From IMG/VR virus record IMGVR_UViG_3300025131_000144, positions 1 to 38,496 of that record: a stretch of 38,496 nucleotides of DNA; one strand, given 5' to 3'. A program made the position numbers and the translations under genes. A model generated the notes under the pieces. The model saw nothing but the letters and a program-made list of their open reading frames with translations. It was not told where the DNA came from and ran no database searches. Shown one piece after another: positions 25,701 to 33,528 of this stretch (position 1 is its first letter; each line of letters starts with the position of its first letter). This stretch comes from a virus.

Positions 25701-28700
25701 CATTCGGCAGCCCAACTGATGCTAAATAGGCATTATAGCCCGCGGTTATTGTTGTGCTTAGCGCAGTAAAGGGCGTCATCTGCTCGCCGTTAAATGATTG
25801 TCCGCCAATTGTAGCCCGGAAACTAACTCGCTTCTTTTCGTCGGGGACAGGTGAATCAACAATATCTGGCTGCTCTTCAAAGGAGTCAAAGGTTACTCCT
25901 GTTATTTTATACTTCTTGTTCTTTGCCTGATTTGCCCCCGAGCTATAATCTCCAGAAAAGCTCATTCCGAAGCTAACTGTTCTTTTTGAATCAACCTCTC
26001 TCTGGAGCGCTTTCTGGATAGATTGGCGGCTATAAATTAGTGTACCGGGGCCGGACAAGACATTGCTATATCGTTCAGCGCTTAGTTGCCACCAAGTTGC
26101 GTTATGCGACTGTAAATTATTGACAGGGGCATGATTATACCGCCAACTATAATTTGGAACTCTTGGGTTTATTCCGCCGCCAAGTCCTGCTCCGCCTGGG
26201 GATCTCGGGATTGGGCTAGGAATAACTCGATTTGGTATTGGAGGCGGGTCAATTGGTCTAATACCGCCCGGAGTGTCTCTTGGAGCGGGCGGAACGACAG
26301 GAGGATAAACAACTGCATCGTGAGGGTCGCCCTCTAGTCCTAAGTCTACAGGCGCGCCGCCAGCGTTACCGGCGGGGCCTAGAATTCCTTCTCCAAAATT
26401 TGACCGGTCTTTTAAGAGCGGGAAACCATACTGAATCTTGGGTCGTTCTAATACGTGACTCTCGACAACATTCCGAACATTTGGAGCATAGCGAGCAGAA
26501 CCCGGAAGAAGCTGCTGAATCATCTCCGACATGGCGTCGTCGAGCCATTTATAATACTTTACATATTTGTCAATATCTATAGTGTTATTATTTACTTTCC
26601 GGAAAAATATTTCCCGCATCTTCTCCATGCGTTTATAATTGAGTCGGAATTTATTAACTGGTTCGCCGATAAGATTATTGAATTCATCGATTGAGGCGAA
26701 AAGGTGCAACATCCGGTTGGAAATGCTCCGATATAGGCTGCGCTCAACTGCAAAATAGAAGTTCTCTGGGCGGATATTCACCCCGAAGGCTTCGTCGTCT
26801 GATGATAATACCCGAATCATGTCCTCGCTGCTAATATATTCTGGGCCCTGGAGTTTGTTTGTGTAAACGTACTCTTTCCGAACCGGAGTAGAACTAGCCT
26901 TAAAGAAGTCGCCGCGCCCGGTGTGTTGACGTAAGTTTATAGAACTTAACATCGTTCCTTGATAGTCTGAATCATATTCTCCGGCGATTGACCCAGAAGA
27001 AAAATCAACAACACTAAACTGTCCGCTAGCATTGCTGCCAGTAATATTTGTAAAGTCCCAATCTAAAGCAAGTGTCTGAATTTGTGGAATATAAGCGTTC
27101 GGAGCGTTTGTCTGGAAAGAATAAGCATTACGGGAAGGATTAGTTCGACCATAAGAGTCTGCTTCCAGGGCCTGGTTAACCAGGCTCCCAGTTGGTAAAT
27201 AATCTGTCCAGTAACGAACGCTTGAAATTTTAGAATCTGCGTAAGTTAAAAGGCTGCCGGTATAGTTTGTACGATGTGCGCCGGCATAAATTCTCTTTGA
27301 AGACTCTATAATTGACTGCCCAGTGGCGTAAGCTATTCCTTCTTCTGTACTAAATTCTGTCTTCGCAACACCGTTATCACAGTTAACACCATGTAATTGC
27401 AGAGTATATCCATCAGTAGCTACGGATGCTCCTAGAACCCCATCATTAAATGGCCACTTCTTTGGGCGCAAAGATAAAGTAAAGTTCCATCGCTGATTAT
27501 CGTATACGTTGTTGAATATACTACTTGTTAATAGTGTTGTGCCGGCTCGATCCTTTACAAGAAAGAATGCATCCATAACTCTGCCGGCAGGTTCATAAAC
27601 GGCTGGGTATTCTCCCGGACTCTTAACTGCATAAACTTGGAGTCCATAATCATTTGGTGCAGATGCCCAGGTTAAATCAACTGAAGAAGCAGTCGAATCA
27701 AGAGGTGTATGGAAACCAAACAGAGACGAAGAAATGACAGTGGGAAGACGATGAGAAAGAAGTTGATAGTTTTGTTTATTTGGGAAAACTACTTCTGATT
27801 GTAAGGAGAAGACAAAGTCTTGCAGATCCGTTGATCCGCTAATCACGCCTACAGAATTAGAATTAGTCGAATCATAATACTGATATACTGTAGCAGAGGC
27901 TGCATCAACATCTTGAAGTGCAGAGAAATCTACATACTTCTTTTCACTTGAATCTGTCTTATACGACGAAGCTAATTTAAAGTCTGAATTGTTTGAATAT
28001 GTGTTTAGGGAAATTATTTCTTCACCAACACCTAAGCATCGAATAAAGTTTCTTATTGACTTTTCATTACCCTTGGACTTAAGAATGAAATTAATATTAT
28101 TATAGATGTTTTTGTATATTGAATTTTTTATATCCTTTAAATTCTGATCAAAAACTATCTGTTCATCTCTCTTCAGGAACTGTTGAAGCGTTCCAATATT
28201 TGCAAAGATTTCTGGGGTCTCAATACCCATGCTCTCGACAAGCCTATCATTAAACGGAAACTCATTCATAGAAGCAGACAAACTGCCGCTATTATAGTTC
28301 ATGTGTTTAATGTTCTTTAGGGCGGTAATCTGATTATAAATTGTGTCGAAGTAGCTTGCAATAATCTGAGTAAGACTGAGTATTTCATTTGCACCGTCCT
28401 CTTCCTCTTCAATAATCCAAGCCGGAAGATGGTTGAGCAAGCGGGCCGAGTTTAAGCCGTCGTAGTAGCTTCCTGTGTTAACATAGGTGGTGTAGGTCGT
28501 CTGGTAAAGAGAATTTGAAGTTCTGATAATTGGGCTGGCAATTTCCTCAATATTTTTAATAGACAAATCATTTATTGCCGAACCGGTGTTGCGGCTATAT
28601 GTCTCATCATATCCTAAATAATGACCATTTGAAAGTCGTCCTGAATAGTCTAATAAAACCCTATCAACACTAGCTGTTTGGGTAATGCCCTCGTTAAATC

Positions 28701-29793
28701 TTAAATAAACTCCTAGATCTACGTTCGCACTGTATTTGTTAGACCCTCCGCCGACATCGTCAAACCACCAACGTCCAATTTCTTGAGCGTTCCTTGCCGA
28801 TTTCCAAAAACGGAATTCATCTAAAGAGGCAGACAGTTTTCCGTAGCCTTGTCCGACCCCGGCAACAGTCTCGACATCGGTTTGTAGGGCACCAAGAGTT
28901 GCGATCATTGTACCAGTGACAGAGCTAATGACTCCGGATCCGGTAGTTACTGTTTCTATACATTCCCCGTTAGTATAAAAATCTATAGTCGGAGTTGATC
29001 CAGAAGTATTAAATACAAACCCAAAGTTGCGCCAGGTTCCATCAGATATAGAAATATTTCCCGCAGATGGGACAGAAGCGGTGACAAAGCCGTTTGATCC
29101 CGATCTTAACGTGACAAGAAACTTATCTTCTCCGCTTGAACCAGAAGCTATCTCAATTCGCATACGCCCATAATCACTATCGGCGAGCGGTGCGCCGTTC
29201 CAAACATCAAGGATGACTTGTCGTTCTGAGCTTCGATCTTTATCAATCACGGAATTCTTTTTGAAGAAGAACTCAACACTGCTCCCGCTGACGCCGCCAA
29301 ATTCTAGGTTAGAAGTTCTTCCCTGGGATTCGTTGTATATTGACCCGCTATGTGGCCCGCCCTTAATACGAACAAATTGTTCTATTGACGAGGAATAATA
29401 TCCAGAAGGATCTGTAGTTATTACTCCGTAATTCGCACCATTCGTAATGTAGCCCGTTGATCGGGGATAAATCTCTTCAAGAACATACTTTTCAATAGGG
29501 GCTAAATCATTATAAAACTTAGTTTTTTCCAGGAACGAACCATCATACGGATAATAATTGGCAATATATGAAAAAGCATTTTTATAATACTCTTTAGCAG
29601 AGCCGAACTTTACAAAATTTTCTGGGTCACTATAATCTATATCTGGAAGGAAGTAGAGACTACGGGTTAGACTAGCCTTTAAATGAGCATCAGACTCTAT
29701 GCCGTTACCTAAAGTGTTCGGAGCACTTGACTTAAGATATTTGCCAACGGTTACAGCTTGTTTATTTTTCCGGAAAAGACTCTTAACACTCAT
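19708..29793 (-). CDS. Giant multidomain tail / adhesin protein (3361 aa, LamG-like domain, internal repeats)
   Basis: This 10-kb gene encodes the largest protein in the window. Residues about 165-370 look like a concanavalin-A/LamG-type jelly roll (SVEFFFKKN, WRNFGFVFN, TIDFYTNGE, LDEFRFWKSARNAQEIG, LYLRFNEG). Residues 555-600 form a basic helical segment (NNINFILKSKGNEKSIRNFI). About 1150-1215 is a Pro/Gly-rich hinge. About 2090-2330 holds two diverged tandem copies of a small beta repeat (GSAMNSKTISS in the first, GTAMNTKPITG in the second). The last 600 residues are more globular, with Pro, Tyr and helical segments. The ATG overlaps the stop of the preceding gene (ATGA) with AAGAAGAAG upstream. 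It is probably a long tail protein involved in baseplate-proximal adhesion; glycan binding by the LamG-like domain is inference. Confidence 0.85.
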   Translation of the reverse strand: MSVKSLFRKNKQAVTVGKYLKSSAPNTLGNGIESDAHLKASLTRSLYFLPDIDYSDPENFVKFGSAKEYYKNAFSYIANYYPYDGSFLEKTKFYNDLAPIEKYVLEEIYPRSTGYITNGANYGVITTDPSGYYSSSIEQFVRIKGGPHSGSIYNESQGRTSNLEFGGVSGSSVEFFFKKNSVIDKDRSSERQVILDVWNGAPLADSDYGRMRIEIASGSSGEDKFLVTLRSGSNGFVTASVPSAGNISISDGTWRNFGFVFNTSGSTPTIDFYTNGECIETVTTGSGVISSVTGTMIATLGALQTDVETVAGVGQGYGKLSASLDEFRFWKSARNAQEIGRWWFDDVGGGSNKYSANVDLGVYLRFNEGITQTASVDRVLLDYSGRLSNGHYLGYDETYSRNTGSAINDLSIKNIEEIASPIIRTSNSLYQTTYTTYVNTGSYYDGLNSARLLNHLPAWIIEEEEDGANEILSLTQIIASYFDTIYNQITALKNIKHMNYNSGSLSASMNEFPFNDRLVESMGIETPEIFANIGTLQQFLKRDEQIVFDQNLKDIKNSIYKNIYNNINFILKSKGNEKSIRNFIRCLGVGEEIISLNTYSNNSDFKLASSYKTDSSEKKYVDFSALQDVDAASATVYQYYDSTNSNSVGVISGSTDLQDFVFSLQSEVVFPNKQNYQLLSHRLPTVISSSLFGFHTPLDSTASSVDLTWASAPNDYGLQVYAVKSPGEYPAVYEPAGRVMDAFFLVKDRAGTTLLTSSIFNNVYDNQRWNFTLSLRPKKWPFNDGVLGASVATDGYTLQLHGVNCDNGVAKTEFSTEEGIAYATGQSIIESSKRIYAGAHRTNYTGSLLTYADSKISSVRYWTDYLPTGSLVNQALEADSYGRTNPSRNAYSFQTNAPNAYIPQIQTLALDWDFTNITGSNASGQFSVVDFSSGSIAGEYDSDYQGTMLSSINLRQHTGRGDFFKASSTPVRKEYVYTNKLQGPEYISSEDMIRVLSSDDEAFGVNIRPENFYFAVERSLYRSISNRMLHLFASIDEFNNLIGEPVNKFRLNYKRMEKMREIFFRKVNNNTIDIDKYVKYYKWLDDAMSEMIQQLLPGSARYAPNVRNVVESHVLERPKIQYGFPLLKDRSNFGEGILGPAGNAGGAPVDLGLEGDPHDAVVYPPVVPPAPRDTPGGIRPIDPPPIPNRVIPSPIPRSPGGAGLGGGINPRVPNYSWRYNHAPVNNLQSHNATWWQLSAERYSNVLSGPGTLIYSRQSIQKALQREVDSKRTVSFGMSFSGDYSSGANQAKNKKYKITGVTFDSFEEQPDIVDSPVPDEKKRVSFRATIGGQSFNGEQMTPFTALSTTITAGYNAYLASVGLPNVDLTNMHQDVVQPEGGSSPLQGPFTRRYVGGTEARHNAAFRTADRTEEYNLSISAGVGTISSVSPTSAPKGQYLRGLAAKRPVNLKNIQTSVTNHSVTSGVRQIGNFERNYEVVLGNNRADTNIDFVFNTDQYDVSMPSAFITTPSMRSNNATGSADYAAPRQRPARRTTQTIIVNTFAAPGSKLDSKQQFRDVNSNQYSPNNALPFRNIPVRTSLNTRLSAHTLFGGYESGDPTTPSVHKAPSNQTRRLQISTTSPLAYITGTFYDNAFVTRPIPAGDSTQWFMALSGSNTGLYSDYILSGNRYPNDIPVPVTSFDSDPSFGKAIYTSSAGKYEFIWGHDPEIAPWTQLREGSTNQGSYFRRNNIFELPPTRRYKITIPSPPSEVTYGGGTTSRQTTDRAGNTLGYYYSQRFKETPLTSRYKPLRHVVRTPLGTPSRTGQTLTTLGMKYSYGNSLMGFANRELNREIQGRLKFSHGQIKRPYEIMRDQRVSNLPEYVNGLNLIKIFEYSETIYPKEIYTYLSGTRARFSFVNDFWKDNSTLPGGSPAPLASYVSLRTPSIKNYYNRQMPRQTGDYVTSQGYTILAKEQTPYNTLDPSYPEAIGNGSASMWPLDTYLYADYNSSLVGVLTASIPVLMADAATMACGELMMTHYGSINDNITNSSYANGSASYQTASVNSAQYVYNIPATQLVTLSETPATASASITASLYQGQPLVAATAEITVGSTADRNSLHGGAEVVTAQGSSATIYFEFDKSTGGFVYDPAVATYTVGLVGSAGATTEDIRDSLYNALSDSVSSVPIDYSVNKDPSDTAKIQLTASTVGSAMNSKTISSIMGLSSGIGVVSWANGADADFDGKTLILEDASATHTMTFDSSVTIAASSPPIIGVQDATSSANDVATAIASSITDAQASGLIDISVNGSPTVGIVDLSADNAGTAMNTKPITGSAVADEGYLDVVAFAGGKNANVSNYYLPEPRSPGAAYTRPSWAAGQYRMYVDGAAKGTSADASYPFYNTYEDYAQDIRLAAKDHTIIPEFRISEHVSQYQQLGPLAATISSSLSITGANGDNYSGLNTSFYERFALTDTPEFLGDLMPMSEDNRNFIFNNHPRHFELSSNAVAKLLPYNGFYPVDRTLDIAKSFYESYNSQAVYEGDDAATTQAWRSIYKPFFAPGILYNSIKSGLAVDYPIRRATRNDGAFLSSSATTPLKGALSGTLAAVAAGQVPGNQRRQTNELDWSDADVNKFFWGDRLPFESIMDPASFLEQGFDQPVVLSDINEYLHHDVSGSISAKGLDDTLYKKMVSNFLANVPKFFLKKKFNKFGHEGHLTKFVSQFGSLPKSSQQVTNPERTVVVDNKSAYMMEVGLLKTDNFNLYSNPYAFGIPTATGSEGWSGLTPNQTPSGSTWPVHRGEFAPFTPPYYYGPSLVRLLFVPSSRREEYTLEQIINNEEGELFIQYLNESGSYFDVASGSYVDRDGNDVATTATPDYGWNRAWQNRMDIDATINVHNQFPIGVGGTYISSDPNKWTIMPKWETPILDFPNRYGGGTSYDFSSSVTPSEYTSSAQGMWHQYGVTPDHNKGIYLYIKDIPTGKDEEYDRVALGQLDGTGGNTAVNYEYVKKIPKFVIDSQRQVRSLADLCGFDPDEIIRKGFDPNKAKRMGELPEDNEKKLSEAIVALPVYRDEKQNIRLVTLNAPANELGPKIKEFRKKFTKYSFPPALAKQLQDLVPSGYPHIPEVINPFGDDDYDEILQGGKISTIPVVYLMEHVINLSRQDLADIWQGVLPDIGRNFKLSFSAIDHYMPGNLVEDGTTKFPEVLKKQLELSVERTGHPRYDLLDVATPNSKNGLFPEIKWLVFKVKERGLTDYSHMVMEEVDGNAALGYDNVRGYLARSGMSEEQLTALDQMKDTFAKNSYLLKHSVNNPTYNWPYDYFSLLELAKIDTKVGFRPDLEKEYAEEENSSNNLLPININIPPGSTLPMASNQPVTLSLLATPNNNEET
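22805..23523 (-). repeat. Two diverged tandem repeats inside the giant tail protein
   Basis: Coding repeat units of roughly 120 residues. Each has a strand of type KTLILED or ATIYFEFD, then a helix (DIRDSLYNALSDS or DVATAIASSITDA), a strand pair, and the marker SAMNSK or TAMNTK with a following Ile, ending near ANGAD or AGGKNA. This is a repeat style seen in marine phage tail proteins. The two copies are too diverged at DNA level to suggest recent duplication. Confidence 0.6.
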
Positions 29794-31310
29794 TTATCTT
29801 CTTCTTTTATCTTAAATTTAAACGTTTGTGGCTGCTCTGCATAAGTACCTTGTAAATAGTATACAAATTGAATTCCATAGGCATATCCGGATTCTAGATA
29901 ACTTGTATCTAACTCAAAGTAGTTTCCACTAACATCATAAGATAAACGAGAAAATTGATTGTTTTCGCTACCCGTCCCGAAAGGGATAATGTCTAAATTA
30001 TCTACAACACGATAAACTCTATAGTAAGCATCTTCTATAATATCTGGTACTATATTTTTTGAAGCAACTGTATAAATGTTGGGATCCCAATTCTTATTCC
30101 GAGCAAAAACTCGCAGTTTTGGCTTCTGTCCTTTCAAGTAGGAACTTTCTAGGTTAGTAACAGTCGTTACATATTCATCAGCGAATAAAATATCTGAAGT
30201 CTGTACAGACGAGGGTTCTACAGATCCTGTGAAGAAGGTGACTTTGCTTCCGGCAGAACCGGTTGACCATACATCGAAAAGGGTCGTAAAAGAACTAGAA
30301 GAGGCCAACGATGCTGTATAAATTCCAGTGATAATATGTCCGTTCTCTTTTAAGAGCCCAGCCTCTGTCACCGTCGCTAAACTTTGCTTATGGTTCCGAA
30401 TCTGTAGCTCAGATCCAGAGGGGGAAGTTGTGCCGGAGTATATACGTACATCTAATTTATCATTGGTTAGGTTAGGAATGTTCTGTAATTGTCCTCGAAC
30501 ATTGTTATAAAGATAAAGAGTGTTCATATTATTGTCTGCGGTTACTAAGCTACTACTAATAAAAAAGCTTCCACGGTTATCTTTTCTAGAAGAGTCCCAC
30601 CTGGCCTCTAGTGTTGGGCGATAATTGTAAAATTCGCTAGTTCTTCCGAAGAACATTTTCGTATACATGGTATCAGAGCCAGAAACTATACTATCTGGGA
30701 ACTTCAGTAAAAGTCCTGAATTTGTTGCTCCATTAATCCAGCTATAAACAAGTTCTGATACGTCATGTTTTATATTTTCTAGCCCACTCTCGAAAAACAC
30801 ACTTGAGGTTGGCGAGTCAAGATAAGAGCCGCCCTCTCTGGCTGTGGATCCCTTTTCTTGCCAACGAAGGGCGCTGGAGGCACTTAGCCAGTTTGAATAA
30901 CCTAGATCAGAATAGTTATCCATATCAAGCCCGCGGCCCTCGTCCCAAGACTGAGATAGCATATAGACATCTAGGCTATAACTAAGCGGTACAGTATTCC
31001 CGTGAGGGGCGTTGTACATATTTAAATAAAATTTGATACTTCCGGAGTCAGACGGTAATGTGCCGGCTGTCATATCTGAACTAATTGTATTTATTGGGAA
31101 CTGTAAGATAATTCTGCTCTGTTCGGCGTTAGCGGCATTGGCTGCCGAAGGGGCAACCGAGATAGATGCAGATGTCTGCCCATGTATCACAAAGGTTTCG
31201 AGAATATCGGATGCGCCCATATTTGAGCCAGTTCCTCTAAGCTTTAAATCTGCCTTAAAAGCGTTTGTAATGGTATTATCTTTTGAGGCATAGTATTTCT
31301 TAATACCCAT
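29790..31310 (-). CDS. DNRLRE-like structural protein (506 aa)
   Basis: The N-terminal half has the hallmarks of the DNRLRE/CBM96-like beta sandwich. A strand SRIILQFPI (65-73) is followed by IKFYLNMYNA (92-101), the stretch LSQSWDEGRGLDMD (118-131), then VSELVYSWINGATNSGLLLKF (184-204, given in part) and a closing FGRTSEFYNYRPTLEARW (221-238, given in part). Such domains occur in secreted, cell-wall and phage surface proteins. The C-terminal half (about 260-506) is beta-rich and ends in KFKIKEED. The SD GGAGTT lies in the last codons of the gp6-like gene. It sits between the baseplate wedge gene and the giant tail protein, so it may connect fibres to the baseplate; exact role unknown. Confidence 0.8.
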   Translation of the reverse strand: MGIKKYYASKDNTITNAFKADLKLRGTGSNMGASDILETFVIHGQTSASISVAPSAANAANAEQSRIILQFPINTISSDMTAGTLPSDSGSIKFYLNMYNAPHGNTVPLSYSLDVYMLSQSWDEGRGLDMDNYSDLGYSNWLSASSALRWQEKGSTAREGGSYLDSPTSSVFFESGLENIKHDVSELVYSWINGATNSGLLLKFPDSIVSGSDTMYTKMFFGRTSEFYNYRPTLEARWDSSRKDNRGSFFISSSLVTADNNMNTLYLYNNVRGQLQNIPNLTNDKLDVRIYSGTTSPSGSELQIRNHKQSLATVTEAGLLKENGHIITGIYTASLASSSSFTTLFDVWSTGSAGSKVTFFTGSVEPSSVQTSDILFADEYVTTVTNLESSYLKGQKPKLRVFARNKNWDPNIYTVASKNIVPDIIEDAYYRVYRVVDNLDIIPFGTGSENNQFSRLSYDVSGNYFELDTSYLESGYAYGIQFVYYLQGTYAEQPQTFKFKIKEEDK

Positions 31311-31311
31311 T

Positions 31312-33105
31312 TTAAGTTATAACTCCTGCAATATCTGTGGTAGGTAATAAAATCTGAGCGGCTGTATCTTGAGGAATTACTAAGTATCTTCCGTCATCTG
31401 ACATATTTGAATCAATGTTATAAATATAGTTTCCATATACGCCGCCAACATGATTAACTAATTCTACATCTGTGGTATCTACTACGCCAGGGACTTGATT
31501 TAAAAGTTTGTATATCTCAGAGATATAGACAGCCTCTCCGATATCAAATTTAACATTCAAGAATCTTCGGATTAGCTTATCCGTGCATGTCTGCAACAGT
31601 TCATACTTATTAGTTTCTAAATCTGCTATAATCTTAAAGTTAATACCAATATTAATTACTTTCCCGTCCAAAACGTCAATAGTATCATTTATCATTCGGT
31701 ACCGGTTAATCCATGTCTTAACATTCTCTTTGAGATTCTGATTTGGCTGAACAAGGTCTCCGTCTGTATCTTCGGATAAAATATACAAATTAAGATTTCT
31801 TTTAAGAGAGTTGGGATCACGTATGACATTACATTTTCTAACTTTGCCAAACTTTGCCGGCATCCGATAAATAAGACTAATATAGTCAGATCTCGTAACA
31901 GCACGGTTCTGAGAAGCGTAAGCGCTCGATGCCCTCTCCCTGATTTCGTCTGCCAGAATAACACTAGTGTCTCCTAGGATGGGATCTTCGTTTTCCACCT
32001 CCAGGGAGGAAATAACCGACGATACTAATGTTGAATCTAGGCTAGCCTGGTCTCTAAAATTAAAGACGGGAGTAATTGCCCTACTGACTGCTCCAACGGC
32101 AGCGTTGACAGTTCCGGCTGTATTGGCTGTATATTCCACCGTCAAAGTGGTGTTGACTGGAACTACACCGAATTTATCTGTTTGTATAAGGTTTGTTGGG
32201 TCAAAAGTCTTATCTGTAATATAATTTCTTCCGTTAACATCCAAGACAACATCGGCAGGGTCAGCTATTAAATCACCAGTAAGATTATCTTCTGACCCAT
32301 ATCCAAACTGAATATGAGTTGTCCCGTCTACTCCATATTGGGCAACAAATCGGCGAGGTACTGGTTTCAATCTCATAATATATGGAACGGCTGTCCTATC
32401 AGACGCTGTATTTCTAACCTCACTCATTACTACGTCTTGAGATAGATATTCTACTTCGTAGTATTCGTTTCCTTGTGAATCTTTCACAGACATAATTTCT
32501 GTAATATTGGCTTTTGACAGCCCTAGGCGGAGGAAACGACGGTAGTCACCGACAGACATAGTGTCCATATATCTTTTCCCTGAAACTACTTGTCCAAATG
32601 CTTTAACAGCAAAAAATGTTGGGTTTCCCGTTATACTATCTACTCGGGCGACAGTGACTTCATTATTCTCAGCAGAAAAATCCACATCTTCTATTAGAGT
32701 GAAGACGCTGTTAGTGTTTGAAGACAAGACCGTCCCTCGTTGAAGAATGGGGAGATAATCTATGTTTGGGCCACGAGCATTAGCTTTTGCTGGTATAATA
32801 ATATAGAATGCAACCTGTCCTGTTGATTTGGCAGCGGCTTGATGTTTATAGCCAAAAGTCTCAGCTAGCCGGCTTACATTCTCGTAGCGGATCGCTGAAT
32901 CTATGAAAGTCTCATTAGACTGGAAGTCTGCATAAAATGACAGTTGGTCGCCAACATAAGATACTAAATCGAGCATCAATGAGCCGAAGGAAGCTTCACT
33001 AAAATCTTTAAAAGTAGTTGGGTAGTAACGTTTTGTATAATTTACTAAATCGTCACGTATTGACTGGAAGTCCCTACTAGTATAGTTAATGGGTTTTTTA
33101 GCCAT
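31312..33105 (-). CDS. Baseplate wedge protein, T4 gp6 / phage Mu-P2 baseplate J family
   Basis: A 597-residue protein with the N-terminus typical of gp6/J-like wedge proteins: NYTSRDFQSIRDDLVNYTKR, then FKDFSEASFGSLMLDLVSYVGD, DQLSFYADFQSNETFID and a YENVSRLAETFGYK segment. The centre (about 100-330) is beta-rich. Residues about 375-470 contain ILADEIRERA, AVTRSDYISLIYRMP and the following strand, the usual J-type core. The C-terminus includes VNIGINFKIIAD and IYKLLNQVPGVVDTTDVEL. In T4, gp6 homodimers join the wedges into a ring. The position directly after the gp25-like gene matches the usual order. SD AAGGA precedes the ATG within the 18-nt gap. Confidence 0.93.
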   Translation of the reverse strand: MAKKPINYTSRDFQSIRDDLVNYTKRYYPTTFKDFSEASFGSLMLDLVSYVGDQLSFYADFQSNETFIDSAIRYENVSRLAETFGYKHQAAAKSTGQVAFYIIIPAKANARGPNIDYLPILQRGTVLSSNTNSVFTLIEDVDFSAENNEVTVARVDSITGNPTFFAVKAFGQVVSGKRYMDTMSVGDYRRFLRLGLSKANITEIMSVKDSQGNEYYEVEYLSQDVVMSEVRNTASDRTAVPYIMRLKPVPRRFVAQYGVDGTTHIQFGYGSEDNLTGDLIADPADVVLDVNGRNYITDKTFDPTNLIQTDKFGVVPVNTTLTVEYTANTAGTVNAAVGAVSRAITPVFNFRDQASLDSTLVSSVISSLEVENEDPILGDTSVILADEIRERASSAYASQNRAVTRSDYISLIYRMPAKFGKVRKCNVIRDPNSLKRNLNLYILSEDTDGDLVQPNQNLKENVKTWINRYRMINDTIDVLDGKVINIGINFKIIADLETNKYELLQTCTDKLIRRFLNVKFDIGEAVYISEIYKLLNQVPGVVDTTDVELVNHVGGVYGNYIYNIDSNMSDDGRYLVIPQDTAAQILLPTTDIAGVIT

Positions 33106-33123
33106 GTGTATTGTTCCTTAGTA

Positions 33124-33528
33124 CTAACTAGTCATAGTGGAAGTAATCTTTAGCTCATCTCTTGCATTGGCCGGCAAAATATCATAAGTTATGGCTACTG
33201 TGATCTGGTTTGTGGCTAATGTTGCATCTTCATCACTAGTGATAAAATCAATAGAAACTAAATTTATGGCAGGGATATACGTCCCAGTTTGTTCTTTTAT
33301 CCGAGAAACAATATCAGCCATTATATCACCGTCGATGTTCTCAAACAGAAATCGTCGGAGCCCAACGCCAAACTCTGGCTCCATTATTCTCTCGCCAGGA
33401 CTAGTGAGGATTAGATTTTTAAAATTTTGCTTAAGGGTCTGCCCAATCGTCTTATTAAGTCGATAAGGCCCGTCTACATAATCGTACACCAATGGTACTT
33501 GTGGGGATATACCCTGTCTTTTACTCAT
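33124..33528 (-). CDS. Baseplate wedge protein, gpW/gp25 family
   Basis: A 134-residue protein that matches the gpW/gp25-like family in length and motif. The signature is at residues 38-63: NLILTSPGERIMEPEFG, then VGLRRFLFEN, including the conserved Glu-Arg and Pro-Glu-Phe-Gly. The C-terminal strand region (NQITVAITYDILPA) is also typical. In T4, gp25 sits at the inner baseplate next to the sheath and helps start sheath assembly. Its ATG overlaps the TAA of the 1654-residue gene by one base (TAATG), which suggests translational coupling. It confirms a contractile-tail injection system. Confidence 0.95.
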   Translation of the reverse strand: MSKRQGISPQVPLVYDYVDGPYRLNKTIGQTLKQNFKNLILTSPGERIMEPEFGVGLRRFLFENIDGDIMADIVSRIKEQTGTYIPAINLVSIDFITSDEDATLATNQITVAITYDILPANARDELKITSTMTS

